From assembly GCA_017554105.1 (NCBI GenBank), contig JAFZIY010000031.1, positions 248,001-312,000 of the forward strand: DNA of 64,000 bases. Direction: 5' to 3'. The notes below the pieces were generated by a model. The model was not told where the DNA came from. It worked only from the letters and a program-made list of their open reading frames with translations, and did not search any database. This stretch comes from Prevotella sp. (GTDB taxonomy: Bacteria; Bacteroidota; Bacteroidia; Bacteroidales; Bacteroidaceae). A program made the position numbers and the translations under genes. Below are positions 25,651 through 34,537 of this stretch, piece by piece. The stretch's first letter is position 1. Every line of letters begins with the position of its first letter.

Positions 25651-27027
25651 ATGAATAATCAACCAGCAAGAACGTTTGTTCTGATTTCTATTATTGTCAC
25701 CATTCTGGTTTATATGCATTTCCTGCCGCATGTTTCCGTGGCCGGAACCCAACTGAGGGATGTCGACATCCTCAGCGAGGTATTGCCCGAGATGGATGGT
25801 GACAAGGAAAACGGCGTGATAGCAAAGCCCGTAGTGCCTGCAGCACCCGTGATGACGGCAAAGAACGAAAAGACCGAGGGCGAGGCGGCTCCCGTGAAGA
25901 AAAAACCTTGTCCTGCAGGGACGACATGCATCATAGACTATTCTGAAGGCGGTGCCCACGGCATGGCATCATTCTACCGTGCTCTTGACAATATCAGCAA
26001 GATGAACCGCCCGGTGAGGATTGCCTATTGGGGCGACTCGTTCATTGAGAGCGACATCATGACCACCGACCTGCGCGCACTGTTGCAAGACAAGTACGGC
26101 GGCAACGGCGTGGGATGGGTTGACTGTGGAAAAACCACCAACAGCGCGCGTCCTACAGTAAGGGTGGCCACAAACGGCTTCACCAGTCATTCGGTGATGG
26201 AGCGCAAGACGTTCACCGCCTCTCTTCAAGGTATCTCGGAGAGGTATTTCACTGTGGCTGGCTCAGCACAGATAACGCTCAATGGTACTACATGGAACAA
26301 GCATTGCGGCTCGTGGAACTCCTCAAGCATGTATTTCAAGACAGGAACACCTATCACCATCACCGCAACGATGAACGATGGCGAAAAGAAGTCGTTCTCG
26401 GTGAACGCCTCACAGCAGGTGCAGTGCGTGACAGTGACGGGGCAGATGACAAAGGTGAACTGGACAGTAAGCGGGGCAGGCAATTCGACACAGTTCTACG
26501 GCACCACCCTCGACCCGCAGAAGGGTGTCGTTGTTGACAACTTCGCCATGCGAGGCAGCGCGGGAATGTCGCTCGCCGGCATACCGGAACAGACACTGAA
26601 GGACATGGCTGCGAAACGACCTTACGACATGTTGGTACTCCAGTTTGGACTGAACGCCACTGGACCGCGAAGCACAGAGAAGTCGCTGCAGAACTACACG
26701 GCACAGATGACCAAGGTGATAAACATGTTTAAGCGCTGCTTCCCCAATGCCACGATACTCATTGTCAGCATGAGCGACCGCGACCAGCGCGTGGCTGGAC
26801 AGATAAAGACCATGAAGGGTGTGGAGGAACTAGTTTCCTATCAGCAGATGATGGCCGCCGACAACAAGGTTGTCTTCTTCAACCTCTGGGAGGCAATGGG
26901 CGGCAATGGTGGTATCAGTAAGATGGCGCAGCAGGGAATGGCAGGCAAGGACTACACCCACATCAACTTCAAGGGTGGTGCATACGTTGCCAAGAAACTG
27001 TTCGACGGCATGATGGCAGTGAAATAA
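25651..27027 (+). CDS. Membrane-anchored SGNH/GDSL hydrolase, partner of an MBOAT acyltransferase
   Basis: A 458-residue protein with one N-terminal transmembrane helix (about 8-28), a Pro/Lys-rich linker and a periplasmic SGNH domain. The catalytic Ser130 lies in AYWGDSFIESD, the oxyanion Asn in LQFGLNATG and the Asp-His pair in DYTHINFKG near the end. A beta-sandwich insertion (about 160-280) separates blocks I and III. Proteins like this move or remove O-acetyl groups on cell-surface polysaccharide, using acyl groups brought across the membrane by an MBOAT protein. Exactly such a gene follows after 17 bp. The acceptor polymer is unknown. Confidence 0.85.
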   Translation: MNNQPARTFVLISIIVTILVYMHFLPHVSVAGTQLRDVDILSEVLPEMDGDKENGVIAKPVVPAAPVMTAKNEKTEGEAAPVKKKPCPAGTTCIIDYSEGGAHGMASFYRALDNISKMNRPVRIAYWGDSFIESDIMTTDLRALLQDKYGGNGVGWVDCGKTTNSARPTVRVATNGFTSHSVMERKTFTASLQGISERYFTVAGSAQITLNGTTWNKHCGSWNSSSMYFKTGTPITITATMNDGEKKSFSVNASQQVQCVTVTGQMTKVNWTVSGAGNSTQFYGTTLDPQKGVVVDNFAMRGSAGMSLAGIPEQTLKDMAAKRPYDMLVLQFGLNATGPRSTEKSLQNYTAQMTKVINMFKRCFPNATILIVSMSDRDQRVAGQIKTMKGVEELVSYQQMMAADNKVVFFNLWEAMGGNGGISKMAQQGMAGKDYTHINFKGGAYVAKKLFDGMMAVK

Positions 27028-27044
27028 GGGCTATAGATTCAAGC

Positions 27045-28529
27045 ATGGAGAATATACTGAATGTTCTGACTTACGACGCAGAGCAACCGATGATTTTCAG
27101 CAGCGGGACTTTCCTGTGGCTGTTCCTCGGTTTCACATTCATATATATGCTCCTGCAAAAGAAGATGACGGCACGACTGGTATTCGTGACGCTCTTCTCA
27201 TATTTCTTCTACTATAAGAGCAGCGGTGTCTATTTCTTCCTGCTTGCCGTAGTGACCGTGAGCGACTGGTTCATAGGAGGACAGATAGGGAAAATCCTCG
27301 ACCGCAACCCTGAGAACAAGGGACGCGCACGATGGCTTCTGGCACTCAGTGTCATCATAGACCTCTCGCTGCTGGCCTATTTCAAGTACACCAATTTCTT
27401 CCTTGGCTCGATATCCGAGATTATCGGCAATAACTTCCAGCCACTCGACATCTTCCTGCCTGTCGGCATCAGTTTCTTCACGTTCCAGAGTCTCAGTTAC
27501 ACCATCGATATCTACCGTAGAGAGATACGTCCGCTGCCGTCATTGCTCGACTATGCCTTCTTCGTATCGTTCTTCCCTCAGTTGGTGGCAGGACCTATCG
27601 TGAAGGCGCGTGACTTCGTTCCGCAGATACGCAAGCCGTTGCAGATAACGCGGAGGATGTTCGGAATGGGTGTTTACCTTATTATAATCGGACTGTTCAA
27701 GAAAGCAGTAATCTCCGACTATATCAGCATTAACTTCGTTGAACGTGTCTTCGACCAGCCCGAAATGTTCAGTGGTCTGGAGGTGCTTCTGGGCATCTAC
27801 GGCTACGCACTGCAGATTTACTGTGACTTCTCGGGATACAGCGACATGGCGATAGGTATCGCGTTACTGCTCGGTTTCCGCTTCCCGATGAACTTCAACG
27901 CTCCTTACAAGTCGGTGTCGGTGACCGATTTCTGGCGTCGCTGGCACATCTCGCTGTCCACATGGCTGCGGCAGTATCTTTACATATCACTCGGAGGCAA
28001 CCGCAAGGGCAAGTTAAGGATGTACCTCAACCTTATCATCACCATGCTTCTCGGTGGTTTGTGGCACGGTGCTTCATGGAACTTCATCCTCTGGGGTGCG
28101 CTCCACGGCGTGGCATTGGCTTGTCATAAGTTCTTCTCACAGGATGTGCTCCACCATGACAGACACTACACCAGTATCGGATGGCGTCGTATTATAGCCA
28201 TTATCATCACTTTCCATTTCGTATGCTTGTGCTGGATTTTCTTCCGCTGCAGCGACATGGAGACAAGCACGACGATGATAACCCAGGTTGCCACGAACTT
28301 CCATCCCGAACTGCTGTGGCAGGTCATCAGCGGATACCCATGGGTGTTCGGTCTTATGGCATTCGGCTTCATCAGTCATTATCTCCCCGACCGCTGGCAG
28401 CAGCATATCGTGGCACGTCTCTCCATGACCAATGTCTTTGTTTGCGCCATTCTCATTACCGCCGTTATATATATCGTCATACAGGTTAAATCCAGCGATA
28501 TACAGCCTTTCATTTATTTCCAATTCTGA
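27045..28529 (+). CDS. MBOAT-family O-acyltransferase (AlgI/DltB-like)
   Basis: A 494-residue membrane protein with about ten to twelve helices. The MBOAT core is clear: FWRRWHISLSTWLRQYLYI followed by LGGNRKG and MLLGGLWHGASWNFILWG with the invariant His in LWHGA. VGISFFTFQSLSYTIDIYR is another hallmark of the AlgI group. It should transfer an acyl group, usually acetyl, from a cytoplasmic donor to a periplasmic acceptor. The preceding SGNH protein completes the transfer pair known from alginate and peptidoglycan O-acetylation. Which glycan is modified cannot be read here. Confidence 0.93.
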   Translation: MENILNVLTYDAEQPMIFSSGTFLWLFLGFTFIYMLLQKKMTARLVFVTLFSYFFYYKSSGVYFFLLAVVTVSDWFIGGQIGKILDRNPENKGRARWLLALSVIIDLSLLAYFKYTNFFLGSISEIIGNNFQPLDIFLPVGISFFTFQSLSYTIDIYRREIRPLPSLLDYAFFVSFFPQLVAGPIVKARDFVPQIRKPLQITRRMFGMGVYLIIIGLFKKAVISDYISINFVERVFDQPEMFSGLEVLLGIYGYALQIYCDFSGYSDMAIGIALLLGFRFPMNFNAPYKSVSVTDFWRRWHISLSTWLRQYLYISLGGNRKGKLRMYLNLIITMLLGGLWHGASWNFILWGALHGVALACHKFFSQDVLHHDRHYTSIGWRRIIAIIITFHFVCLCWIFFRCSDMETSTTMITQVATNFHPELLWQVISGYPWVFGLMAFGFISHYLPDRWQQHIVARLSMTNVFVCAILITAVIYIVIQVKSSDIQPFIYFQF

Positions 28530-28545
28530 TTTTTTCTTTAAAAGA

Positions 28546-28577
28546 TTTGGAACTTATTGCTTTTTTACCTATTTTTG
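28546..28577 (+). promoter_or_regulatory. Promoter of the tandem lipoprotein genes
   Basis: TTTG at 28546-28549 and TATTTTTG at 28570-28577 with a 20-bp spacer. The transcript would have an untranslated leader of about 75 nt. Confidence 0.65.
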
Positions 28578-28658
28578 CAAGCGGTATTAATCAACACATT
28601 ACCAAATTTAAGTATTACCTTATTGAAACACAGTATTAACCATTTAAAATTCAAGAAA

Positions 28659-29078
28659 ATGAAAAAAGTTGTTTTAAGTTTGTTCATCATGATGATGGGC
28701 TTGTGCTTTGTTGCCTGCTCTGGCACAGGAGCAGACCTCAAGTCTGTTGTAGAGAGTGCACAGAAAGACGGCGCTAACTGGACCGAGGCTCAATGGAAAG
28801 ATGCTTTCAAGACTGTTATGAAGGCTGCCAAGCCTATGCTCAAGGACCTGGGTGAACTGCAGAAGAAGGCTGAAGGCGCAAGTGAGGAAGAGCAGATTAA
28901 GCTCCTCGGCGAGATGACTGAGAAGATGAAGACTTATGAGGAAGTAAACAAGCAGTTTGAGGCTTTCCAGAAGGCTGCCGAGTCTACTGAGATTGGCAAG
29001 AAACTAAGCGAGGACAAAGCTTTCCAGGAGGAACTTGCCAAAGATTTGGGATTGGAAGAACTCCTAAAAGATATGTAG
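28659..29078 (+). CDS. Small lipoprotein, first of a tandem duplicate pair
   Basis: A 139-residue protein beginning MKKVVLSLFIMMMGLCFVAC, a lipoprotein signal with Cys20; the longer upstream frame would place this signal internally, so ATG 28659 is chosen. The mature part is highly charged and helical, with the block KDGANWTEAQWKDAFKTVMK and the end LAKDLGLEELLKDM. I recognise no named family. The next gene is a paralogue sharing these blocks and part of the 5' leader, so the pair arose by tandem duplication. Periplasmic or outer-membrane location is expected. Confidence 0.82.
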   Translation: MKKVVLSLFIMMMGLCFVACSGTGADLKSVVESAQKDGANWTEAQWKDAFKTVMKAAKPMLKDLGELQKKAEGASEEEQIKLLGEMTEKMKTYEEVNKQFEAFQKAAESTEIGKKLSEDKAFQEELAKDLGLEELLKDM

Positions 29079-29146
29079 GAGAGTCTTTATCATAAAACCT
29101 TAATTGATTAATGATTCTTAGTATTAACCTTTTAAAAATTGAGAAA

Positions 29147-29641
29147 ATGAAAAAAGTTTTTTTAAGCATGTCCATCATGTTGATGGGAGTATTCTTTGTG
29201 GCTTGTACAGGTTCTGCTCCTAAGGCTGGCGAGGCTGCAGCTGAAGCAGCAACAGAAGTAGCAGCTGAAGCAGCAGACGCAGTTAGCATTGGTGACCTCA
29301 AGGCACTTGTAGAGAAAGCAACGAAAGACGGTGCTAACTGGACAGAGGCAGAGTGGAAAGATGCATTCAAGACAGTTATGAAGGCCGCTAAGCCTATGTT
29401 CTTAGAGATCAAAGAGATGCAAACCAAGGCTGAGAAAGCTACCGACGAAGAGAAGCTCAAGATTGCCGGCGAGATGGTTGACAAAATGAAGGGCTATCAG
29501 GAAGTTTCTGATCAGATTGAGGCATTCGGCAAAGCTGCTGAGGCTACTGAGATAGGTAAGAAACTCAGCGACGACAAAGGATTCCAGAAGGAAATAGAGA
29601 AAGACCTCGGTCTTGAGGAAGGCTTCTTCGACAGCATCTAA
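29147..29641 (+). CDS. Small lipoprotein, second of a tandem duplicate pair
   Basis: A 164-residue paralogue of the gene upstream. The lipoprotein signal MKKVFLSMSIMLMGVFFVAC is followed by an extra Ala/Glu-rich segment of about 25 residues (AGEAAAEAATEVAAEAADA) that the first copy lacks. It then repeats KDGANWTEAEWKDAFKTVMK and IEKDLGLEEGFF. The leader sequence, GTATTAACC followed by an A-rich stretch to ATGAAAAAAGTT, is also duplicated. Function unknown; the helical, acidic character suggests a periplasmic binding or spacer protein. A strong terminator follows at 29664. Confidence 0.82.
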   Translation: MKKVFLSMSIMLMGVFFVACTGSAPKAGEAAAEAATEVAAEAADAVSIGDLKALVEKATKDGANWTEAEWKDAFKTVMKAAKPMFLEIKEMQTKAEKATDEEKLKIAGEMVDKMKGYQEVSDQIEAFGKAAEATEIGKKLSDDKGFQKEIEKDLGLEEGFFDSI

Positions 29642-29663
29642 ACAATTCTCATATAAAACTATT

Positions 29664-29700
29664 CTTCGGGAAGGACAACAAGTCTTTCCCGAAGTTTTTT
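29664..29700 (+). terminator. Terminator of the tandem lipoprotein genes
   Basis: CTTCGGGAA-GGAC and GTC-TTTCCCGAAG form a long stem around AACAA, followed by six T residues. Confidence 0.85.
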
Positions 29701-29703
29701 ATA

Positions 29704-29878
29704 TAACATTGCTATCATAGATAGCGAAATTACTCTATCTCGGCATAAAAAAAGAACAAGTTCTTTTGTTCTGCGCTCGATTTTTTGTAACATTGCTATC
29801 ACAGATAGCGAAGTTACGTGTACTCGGAATAAAAAACAAAAGTTTGTTTTGTTCTTCCCTCGTTTTTCCGTAACTTTG
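29704..29878 (+). repeat. 84-bp tandem repeat leading into the argS promoter
   Basis: Two imperfect copies start at 29704 and 29788, each opening with TAACATTGCTATC, continuing with a hairpin-like AAAGAACAAGTTCTTT-type centre, and ending in CTCGNTTTTT. A third start, TAACTTTGC, lies at 29871 and is the argS promoter box. So each unit begins with a version of the promoter box, but only the last has the proper TAnnTTTG. Confidence 0.7.
29848..29878 (+). promoter_or_regulatory. Promoter of argS
   Basis: TTTG at 29848-29851 and TAACTTTG at 29871-29878 with a 19-bp spacer, 25 nt before the ATG. Confidence 0.75.
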
Positions 29879-29902
29879 CACCCACGTTTAAAAAGGTAAG
29901 AG

Positions 29903-31699
29903 ATGAATATTCACAAGGAAATAACCACTGCCACGCTGAAAGTGGTAAAAGAACTCTACGGTGCAGACCTGCCCGAGAAGATGGTTCAGTTGCAGAATAC
30001 CAAGGAAGGTTTCGAGGGAAACCTGACTCTCGTGGTGTTCCCGTTCCTCAAAATTTCAAAGAAAAAACCGGAGGATACGGCACAGGAGATAGGCGAACGA
30101 CTGATAAATGAGACATCAGTAGTGGCTGCTTTCAATGTCGTTAAGGGATTCCTTAACCTCGTGGTGTCGCAGGAGGCATGGATAGCGTTGCTCAACGACA
30201 TCAATGCCGATGCTGATTTCGGTTATAAGAAGGCGGCAGAGGATAGTCCATTGGTAATGATTGAGTATTCATCGCCTAACACCAACAAGCCATTGCACCT
30301 CGGACACGTGCGTAATAACCTGCTCGGATGGTCGCTTGCACAAATAATGCAGGCGAACGGAAACCGCGTCGTTAAGACAAACATCGTGAACGACCGTGGC
30401 ATACACATCTGTAAGTCAATGCTCGCATGGCTGAAATGGGGCAACGGTGAGACTCCTGAGAGCAGCGGGAAGAAGGGTGACCACCTCATCGGCGACTACT
30501 ATGTGCTCTTCGATAAGCACTACCGCGAGGAGATTAAGGAACTTGTGGCTCAGGGAATGGACGAGGAGAAGGCAAAGCAGGAGGCTCCGCTCATCAAGGA
30601 GGCTCACGAGATGCTGGTGAAGTGGGAGCAGAACGATCCTGAGGTGCGTGCCCTGTGGGAGAAGATGAACTCATGGGTGTATGCCGGTTTCGATGAGACA
30701 TACAAGGCACTGGGTGTCGGCTTCGACAAGATTTACTACGAGAGCCAGACCTACCTTCGCGGAAAGGCAAAGGTGGAGGAGGGACTCGAGAAAGGACTCT
30801 TCGAGCGTCATGAGGATAACAGCGTATGGGCTGACCTCACCAACGAGGGACTTGACCAGAAACTGCTGCTGCGCTCTGACGGCACCAGCGTATATATGAC
30901 ACAGGACATCGGCACCGCAGAGATGCGATTCCAGGACTACCCCATCGACAAGATGATTTACGTGGTGGGCAACGAGCAGAACTATCATTTCCAGGTGCTC
31001 AGTATTTTGCTCGACCGACTGGGTTTCAAGTGGGGCAAGGAACTCGTGCACTTCTCTTACGGAATGGTGGAACTGCCCAACGGAAAGATGAAGAGCCGTG
31101 AGGGAACAGTGGTTGATGCCGACGACCTCATCGCAGTGATGATTGAGGACGCGCGCCGTACCGCCGACGAGGCAGGCAAGAATGCCGACCTCACCGAGGA
31201 AGAGAAGCAGGAGATAGCACGCATCGTGGGAATGGGAGCACTGAAATATTTCATCCTGAAAGTGGATGCCCGCAAGAATATGCTGTTCAACCCCGAGGAG
31301 TCTATCGACTTCAACGGCAACACGGGTCCGTTCATTCAATACACCCACGCACGTATCAAGAGTATCATGCGCAAGGCTGAGGCACAGGGACTGAACATCA
31401 GCGACAGCGCCCTCGGCAGCAATGCAACACTCAACGAGAAGGAGATAGAACTGGTTCAGAAGATGAACAGTTTCGTCGCAGCAGTGGAGCAGGCAGGTAA
31501 GGACTACAGTCCGAGCGGCATAGCAAACTACTGCTACGAACTGACCAAGGAGTTCAACCAGTGGTATCACGACTACAGCGTGCTGAACGCTGAGGACGAG
31601 CAGACCAAACTCACCCGTCTCGTGCTTGCAAAGAACGTTGCTAAGATAATCAGAAACGGCATGGCTCTACTCGGTATCGAGGTGCCTGAGCGTATGTAA
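29903..31699 (+). CDS. argS: Arginyl-tRNA synthetase
   Basis: A 598-residue class I synthetase that charges tRNA-Arg in the cytoplasm. The HIGH motif appears as HLGHVRNNLLG after EYSSPNTNKPL (about 115-140), and the KMSKS-equivalent as GKMKSREG near 400. The N-terminal additional domain (1-100) and the C-terminal DALR anticodon-binding domain (from about 475, FIQYTHARIKSI onward) are both present. Length is normal. The gene is single, with its own promoter and a bidirectional terminator shared with the VanZ-like gene. Confidence 0.98.
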   Translation: MNIHKEITTATLKVVKELYGADLPEKMVQLQNTKEGFEGNLTLVVFPFLKISKKKPEDTAQEIGERLINETSVVAAFNVVKGFLNLVVSQEAWIALLNDINADADFGYKKAAEDSPLVMIEYSSPNTNKPLHLGHVRNNLLGWSLAQIMQANGNRVVKTNIVNDRGIHICKSMLAWLKWGNGETPESSGKKGDHLIGDYYVLFDKHYREEIKELVAQGMDEEKAKQEAPLIKEAHEMLVKWEQNDPEVRALWEKMNSWVYAGFDETYKALGVGFDKIYYESQTYLRGKAKVEEGLEKGLFERHEDNSVWADLTNEGLDQKLLLRSDGTSVYMTQDIGTAEMRFQDYPIDKMIYVVGNEQNYHFQVLSILLDRLGFKWGKELVHFSYGMVELPNGKMKSREGTVVDADDLIAVMIEDARRTADEAGKNADLTEEEKQEIARIVGMGALKYFILKVDARKNMLFNPEESIDFNGNTGPFIQYTHARIKSIMRKAEAQGLNISDSALGSNATLNEKEIELVQKMNSFVAAVEQAGKDYSPSGIANYCYELTKEFNQWYHDYSVLNAEDEQTKLTRLVLAKNVAKIIRNGMALLGIEVPERM

Positions 31700-31719
31700 T
31701 TACCGTACATCACTAAATA

Positions 31720-31761
31720 TTATTTCCCTGCAAAGAGCCGTAGTTCCTTGCAGGGAAATAA
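31720..31761. terminator. Bidirectional terminator between argS and the VanZ-like gene
   Basis: TTATTTCCCTGCAA and TTGCAGGGAAATAA are perfect 14-base complements around a 14-base loop. Confidence 0.85.
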
Positions 31762-31782
31762 CTTTATAGACTAATATAGCGT

Positions 31783-32283
31783 TTAGCCTGTATAAGCCAC
31801 AGGAAACCTGTTCTCCTTGGCTGTAAAGTACTGGTCCACTATCTGTTTAAAGGTAAGGGTATACAATAACACAAAGAGGTAACACACCTTATAAGCCTTG
31901 ATGCGCAATGCACTCATAGACATAAGAATGAGGTTAGCCAGTGTGGCACCTGCAGCGTTAGAGGCAAAGTCGAGCCACTCTCCATTGCGACGGCCATCAG
32001 TGAAATAAGGCTGCAACAGTTCAATGACACCACTGAAGAGGATAGGTGCCAACCATATCAAGAACAATATGTAACGAGGAGGCTCCTGCTTGTAATGACG
32101 CATACATTCTATACGCATACATCCGCCAGCGACAAGATACATGCCGGCATGCACAAATTTATCTATGAATTCTATATGATTCAGTGAAGTATGTGGAACC
32201 TTACAGAAACATGCAACGCAAATACCTGCCAACAGCAAGGTAAAGAAAGGATAGCACCTTAAAAAACTAATTAATTGCTTCAT
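31783..32283 (-). CDS. VanZ-like membrane protein
   Basis: A 166-residue protein starting at MKQLISFLRCYPF; the upstream frame lacks gene-like features. Four hydrophobic helices are visible. HTSLNHIEFIDKFVHAGMYL (about 35-54) matches the start of the VanZ-like domain with its DK-xxH motif, and FTDGRRNGEWLDFASNAAGATLA matches the conserved R-x-x-x-x-D-x-x-x-N segment. VanZ relatives are linked to envelope glycan or teicoplanin response, but the function in Bacteroidetes is unproven. It is single and convergent with argS. Confidence 0.82.
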   Translation of the reverse strand: MKQLISFLRCYPFFTLLLAGICVACFCKVPHTSLNHIEFIDKFVHAGMYLVAGGCMRIECMRHYKQEPPRYILFLIWLAPILFSGVIELLQPYFTDGRRNGEWLDFASNAAGATLANLILMSMSALRIKAYKVCYLFVLLYTLTFKQIVDQYFTAKENRFPVAYTG

Positions 32284-32417
32284 ATTATTTGTTTTTGTGT
32301 CAATTTGACTGCAAAACAACTAATTAATTTTCATATTCTTCATTTTTATAGTGTTTATAATTGTAAATTTACACGTTTACTTGATATAAAGTAAGAAAAC
32401 AAGTATACAAAGACTAA

Positions 32418-32459
32418 AAAAGAGGACATAAAGGTCGTTTTTCCCTTCATGTCCTCTTT
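32418..32459 (-). terminator. Terminator of the GH97 gene
   Basis: AAAGAGGACAT and ATGTCCTCTTT form an 11-bp outer stem with a further AAGG/CCTT inner stem. It lies about 25 bp beyond the GH97 stop, with A/T runs on both sides. Confidence 0.8.
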
Positions 32460-32481
32460 CATTCGTTATAATCATCAAGCA

Positions 32482-34443
32482 TTACTTTATCAATGCTCCT
32501 GACATTGGTGCGAGTTTCAGTTTCACTTTCGTGCTCTTCATCGCATTATAGTTCTTTTTGCTACCATCAGTATAGAGCGTGAAGGCAGCGCCGTCGAGCA
32601 TGGGCAACGAGAGGTCGAGCGACAACGGCTCTGGCGTTCCGTTCAGTGCAGCGACATACCAGCGGTCGGCATGGCGACGCGCCATAACCACATAACGACC
32701 GGGATAACCATCGATGAAGCGTGTCTCATCCCATTGCGTGGGCATGGTCTTCAGCAGTTCAATCTCCTCTGCCGGCAGTTCACCTAGGTTGTTGGGCTGC
32801 ATGGCGATGCAATTCACCTCGCTCTGGTTGGTAATAGCCGTGGCTATCTCAAACATATCGCTTGTGGCACGCTTGTGACGACTCTTGTTGTCACGGCTGA
32901 TATACTTGTTCATGATGACGCCTCCCCAGTCCATGCTCGCCACAGCATTGCGGATAAAGGGGTGAAGAGTGAGTTCGACACCCTCGTTCTTAGCATGATA
33001 AGGGTTAAAGAACACGTTCTCCGAGGCAAGGACCGCCTCACTTGCCACGAAGTTCGGATACATGCGCTCCCATCCCCTGGGCAACGTACAGCCATGGAAA
33101 ATCACCTGCAGTCCATAGAGGTTGGCATCGGCAAGGATATCCTCATAGAGTTGCATCGTCTGCTGCTTGTCACCACCGAAGAAGTCAACCTTTATTCCCT
33201 TCACTCCAATGCTCCTGAGCCATGCCATCTCATGGTGTCTTGCTATCGAGGTGCTCATGCAGTCGCGCGGTGTCTGCGGTGCATCGTTCTCGCTGCCGTT
33301 GCTGTTATACCACAACAACAGCGACACACCACGATCCTGAGCGTAGCGACTGAGTTCGGCAATGCGCTCACGTCCGATGCGTTCATCCCACCAGTTGTCA
33401 ACCAGTGTGTACTCGAATCCCATCTTCGAGGCAAGGTCGATGAACTGCACCTGGTCGTCGTAGTTTATCGACTCGTCCTGCCAGATGAGCCAACTCCATG
33501 TATATCGTCCGCCCTTATATGCTATGCTGGGTGAATAGAGCGGCTTCACAAGGTCGTAAGCCACCGTCGTCTCCACTATCGGAGCAAGTGTAGTGCCCAT
33601 AGTAATGGTGCGCCATGGTGTTGAAGAAGGCAATGTTACGGAAGGTGCCACCGAGCCACTGCCGTTGTTCTCTCCCTCATGCGGGAAGGCGATAGTGTAT
33701 CCTTCGGCTGCACTATAGTCATTAAGATGAGAGCCGCAATACTGGCTTGTCACCCCTGTCTCGCTAATGAGCATCCAGTAATTGTTGCCACTCATCGGTA
33801 TCCTGAACAGGCACGGGAAGGTATAGCCCTGCCCGTATTCCGATTTGACAGCCATCTCCTGGTCCAGAACATACCGCTCCTCATAACTCGGTTTCGTATG
33901 TTCCCATCCTGACTCTGGACCTATCTGCGGACAGAGGAATGTCTTTGTGCCGCCGACAGGCTTGAATGCCGACAGTTCGGAAAGCACACGGGTGCGCTTG
34001 GTGTCGCCATCCTTGCCCTGGCGCTCAAGCAGATAGCGGAACGCCACGTCACGGTTGCTCACACAGAACTGCACCGCAAACTGCTGTCCTTCAGCATTCC
34101 TGACCTTTAGTGTCAGTTCGTTGGCACAATAATACACATGCGATGCCTTGGTGTTTCGCATCTTATAGGTCTCGGTGATGCTGCGTGTCTCATCGCCCAC
34201 CACCTGCAAGCCTTTGGAGAAGTCGCCCGCAGTGGTGCGCAATCCGAGGGCCGACGGCTCCAGCATCTGCTGTCCTTCAAGGCACACCTCATATTTCAGG
34301 ATCCCTCCTTTGTCGCTGATGCCAACCACAATCATCCCATCGGGCGATGCCACGTTATACTCCTCGGCAGAAACCGCGGTAGCACTGGCAACGGCAAACA
34401 GCGCCATCACAGTCCTCACTAAAGACGAAATACGAAATATCAT
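32482..34443 (-). CDS. GH97 glycoside hydrolase (SusB relative, probably alpha-galactosidase type)
   Basis: A 653-residue secreted enzyme with a signal peptide ending about residue 26 (VSAEE). The N-terminal beta-supersandwich, catalytic TIM barrel and C-terminal beta domain of GH97 can be traced; YTWSWLIWQDESINYDDQ marks the entry to the barrel. IKVDFFGGDKQ (about 400) places an Asp where retaining GH97 alpha-galactosidases have their nucleophile; inverting alpha-glucosidases of the SusB type lack it. The ASEAVLASEN segment follows. It therefore more likely acts on alpha-galactosides than on starch, though this is inference from one position. It is not inside a SusCD locus in this window. 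Confidence 0.88.
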   Translation of the reverse strand: MIFRISSLVRTVMALFAVASATAVSAEEYNVASPDGMIVVGISDKGGILKYEVCLEGQQMLEPSALGLRTTAGDFSKGLQVVGDETRSITETYKMRNTKASHVYYCANELTLKVRNAEGQQFAVQFCVSNRDVAFRYLLERQGKDGDTKRTRVLSELSAFKPVGGTKTFLCPQIGPESGWEHTKPSYEERYVLDQEMAVKSEYGQGYTFPCLFRIPMSGNNYWMLISETGVTSQYCGSHLNDYSAAEGYTIAFPHEGENNGSGSVAPSVTLPSSTPWRTITMGTTLAPIVETTVAYDLVKPLYSPSIAYKGGRYTWSWLIWQDESINYDDQVQFIDLASKMGFEYTLVDNWWDERIGRERIAELSRYAQDRGVSLLLWYNSNGSENDAPQTPRDCMSTSIARHHEMAWLRSIGVKGIKVDFFGGDKQQTMQLYEDILADANLYGLQVIFHGCTLPRGWERMYPNFVASEAVLASENVFFNPYHAKNEGVELTLHPFIRNAVASMDWGGVIMNKYISRDNKSRHKRATSDMFEIATAITNQSEVNCIAMQPNNLGELPAEEIELLKTMPTQWDETRFIDGYPGRYVVMARRHADRWYVAALNGTPEPLSLDLSLPMLDGAAFTLYTDGSKKNYNAMKSTKVKLKLAPMSGALIK

Positions 34444-34470
34444 AGTAGTTATGGTTTTTTATTATTCTAT

Positions 34471-34537
34471 CTTTCTAGATTATTCTAGAATTTTCTAGAT
34501 TATCTAGAGTTTTCTAGATTCTTCTAGAAAGTCTAGA
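34471..34537. repeat. Seven TCTAGA motifs spaced 9-10 bp apart
   Basis: CTAGA starts at 34475, 34485, 34495, 34504, 34514, 34524 and 34533, giving spacings 10, 10, 9, 10, 10, 9. Each lies in a TTCTAGAnT context. The run covers the 3' end of the four-helix-bundle gene, whose stop TAG is one of the CTAGA motifs, and reaches to about 30 bp before the GH97 start. Confidence 0.85.

Noticed and set aside
32482-34443. Complete polysaccharide utilisation locus around GH97
   Set aside because: No SusC, SusD or surface glycan-binding gene is adjacent; the enzymes in this window are scattered single genes.
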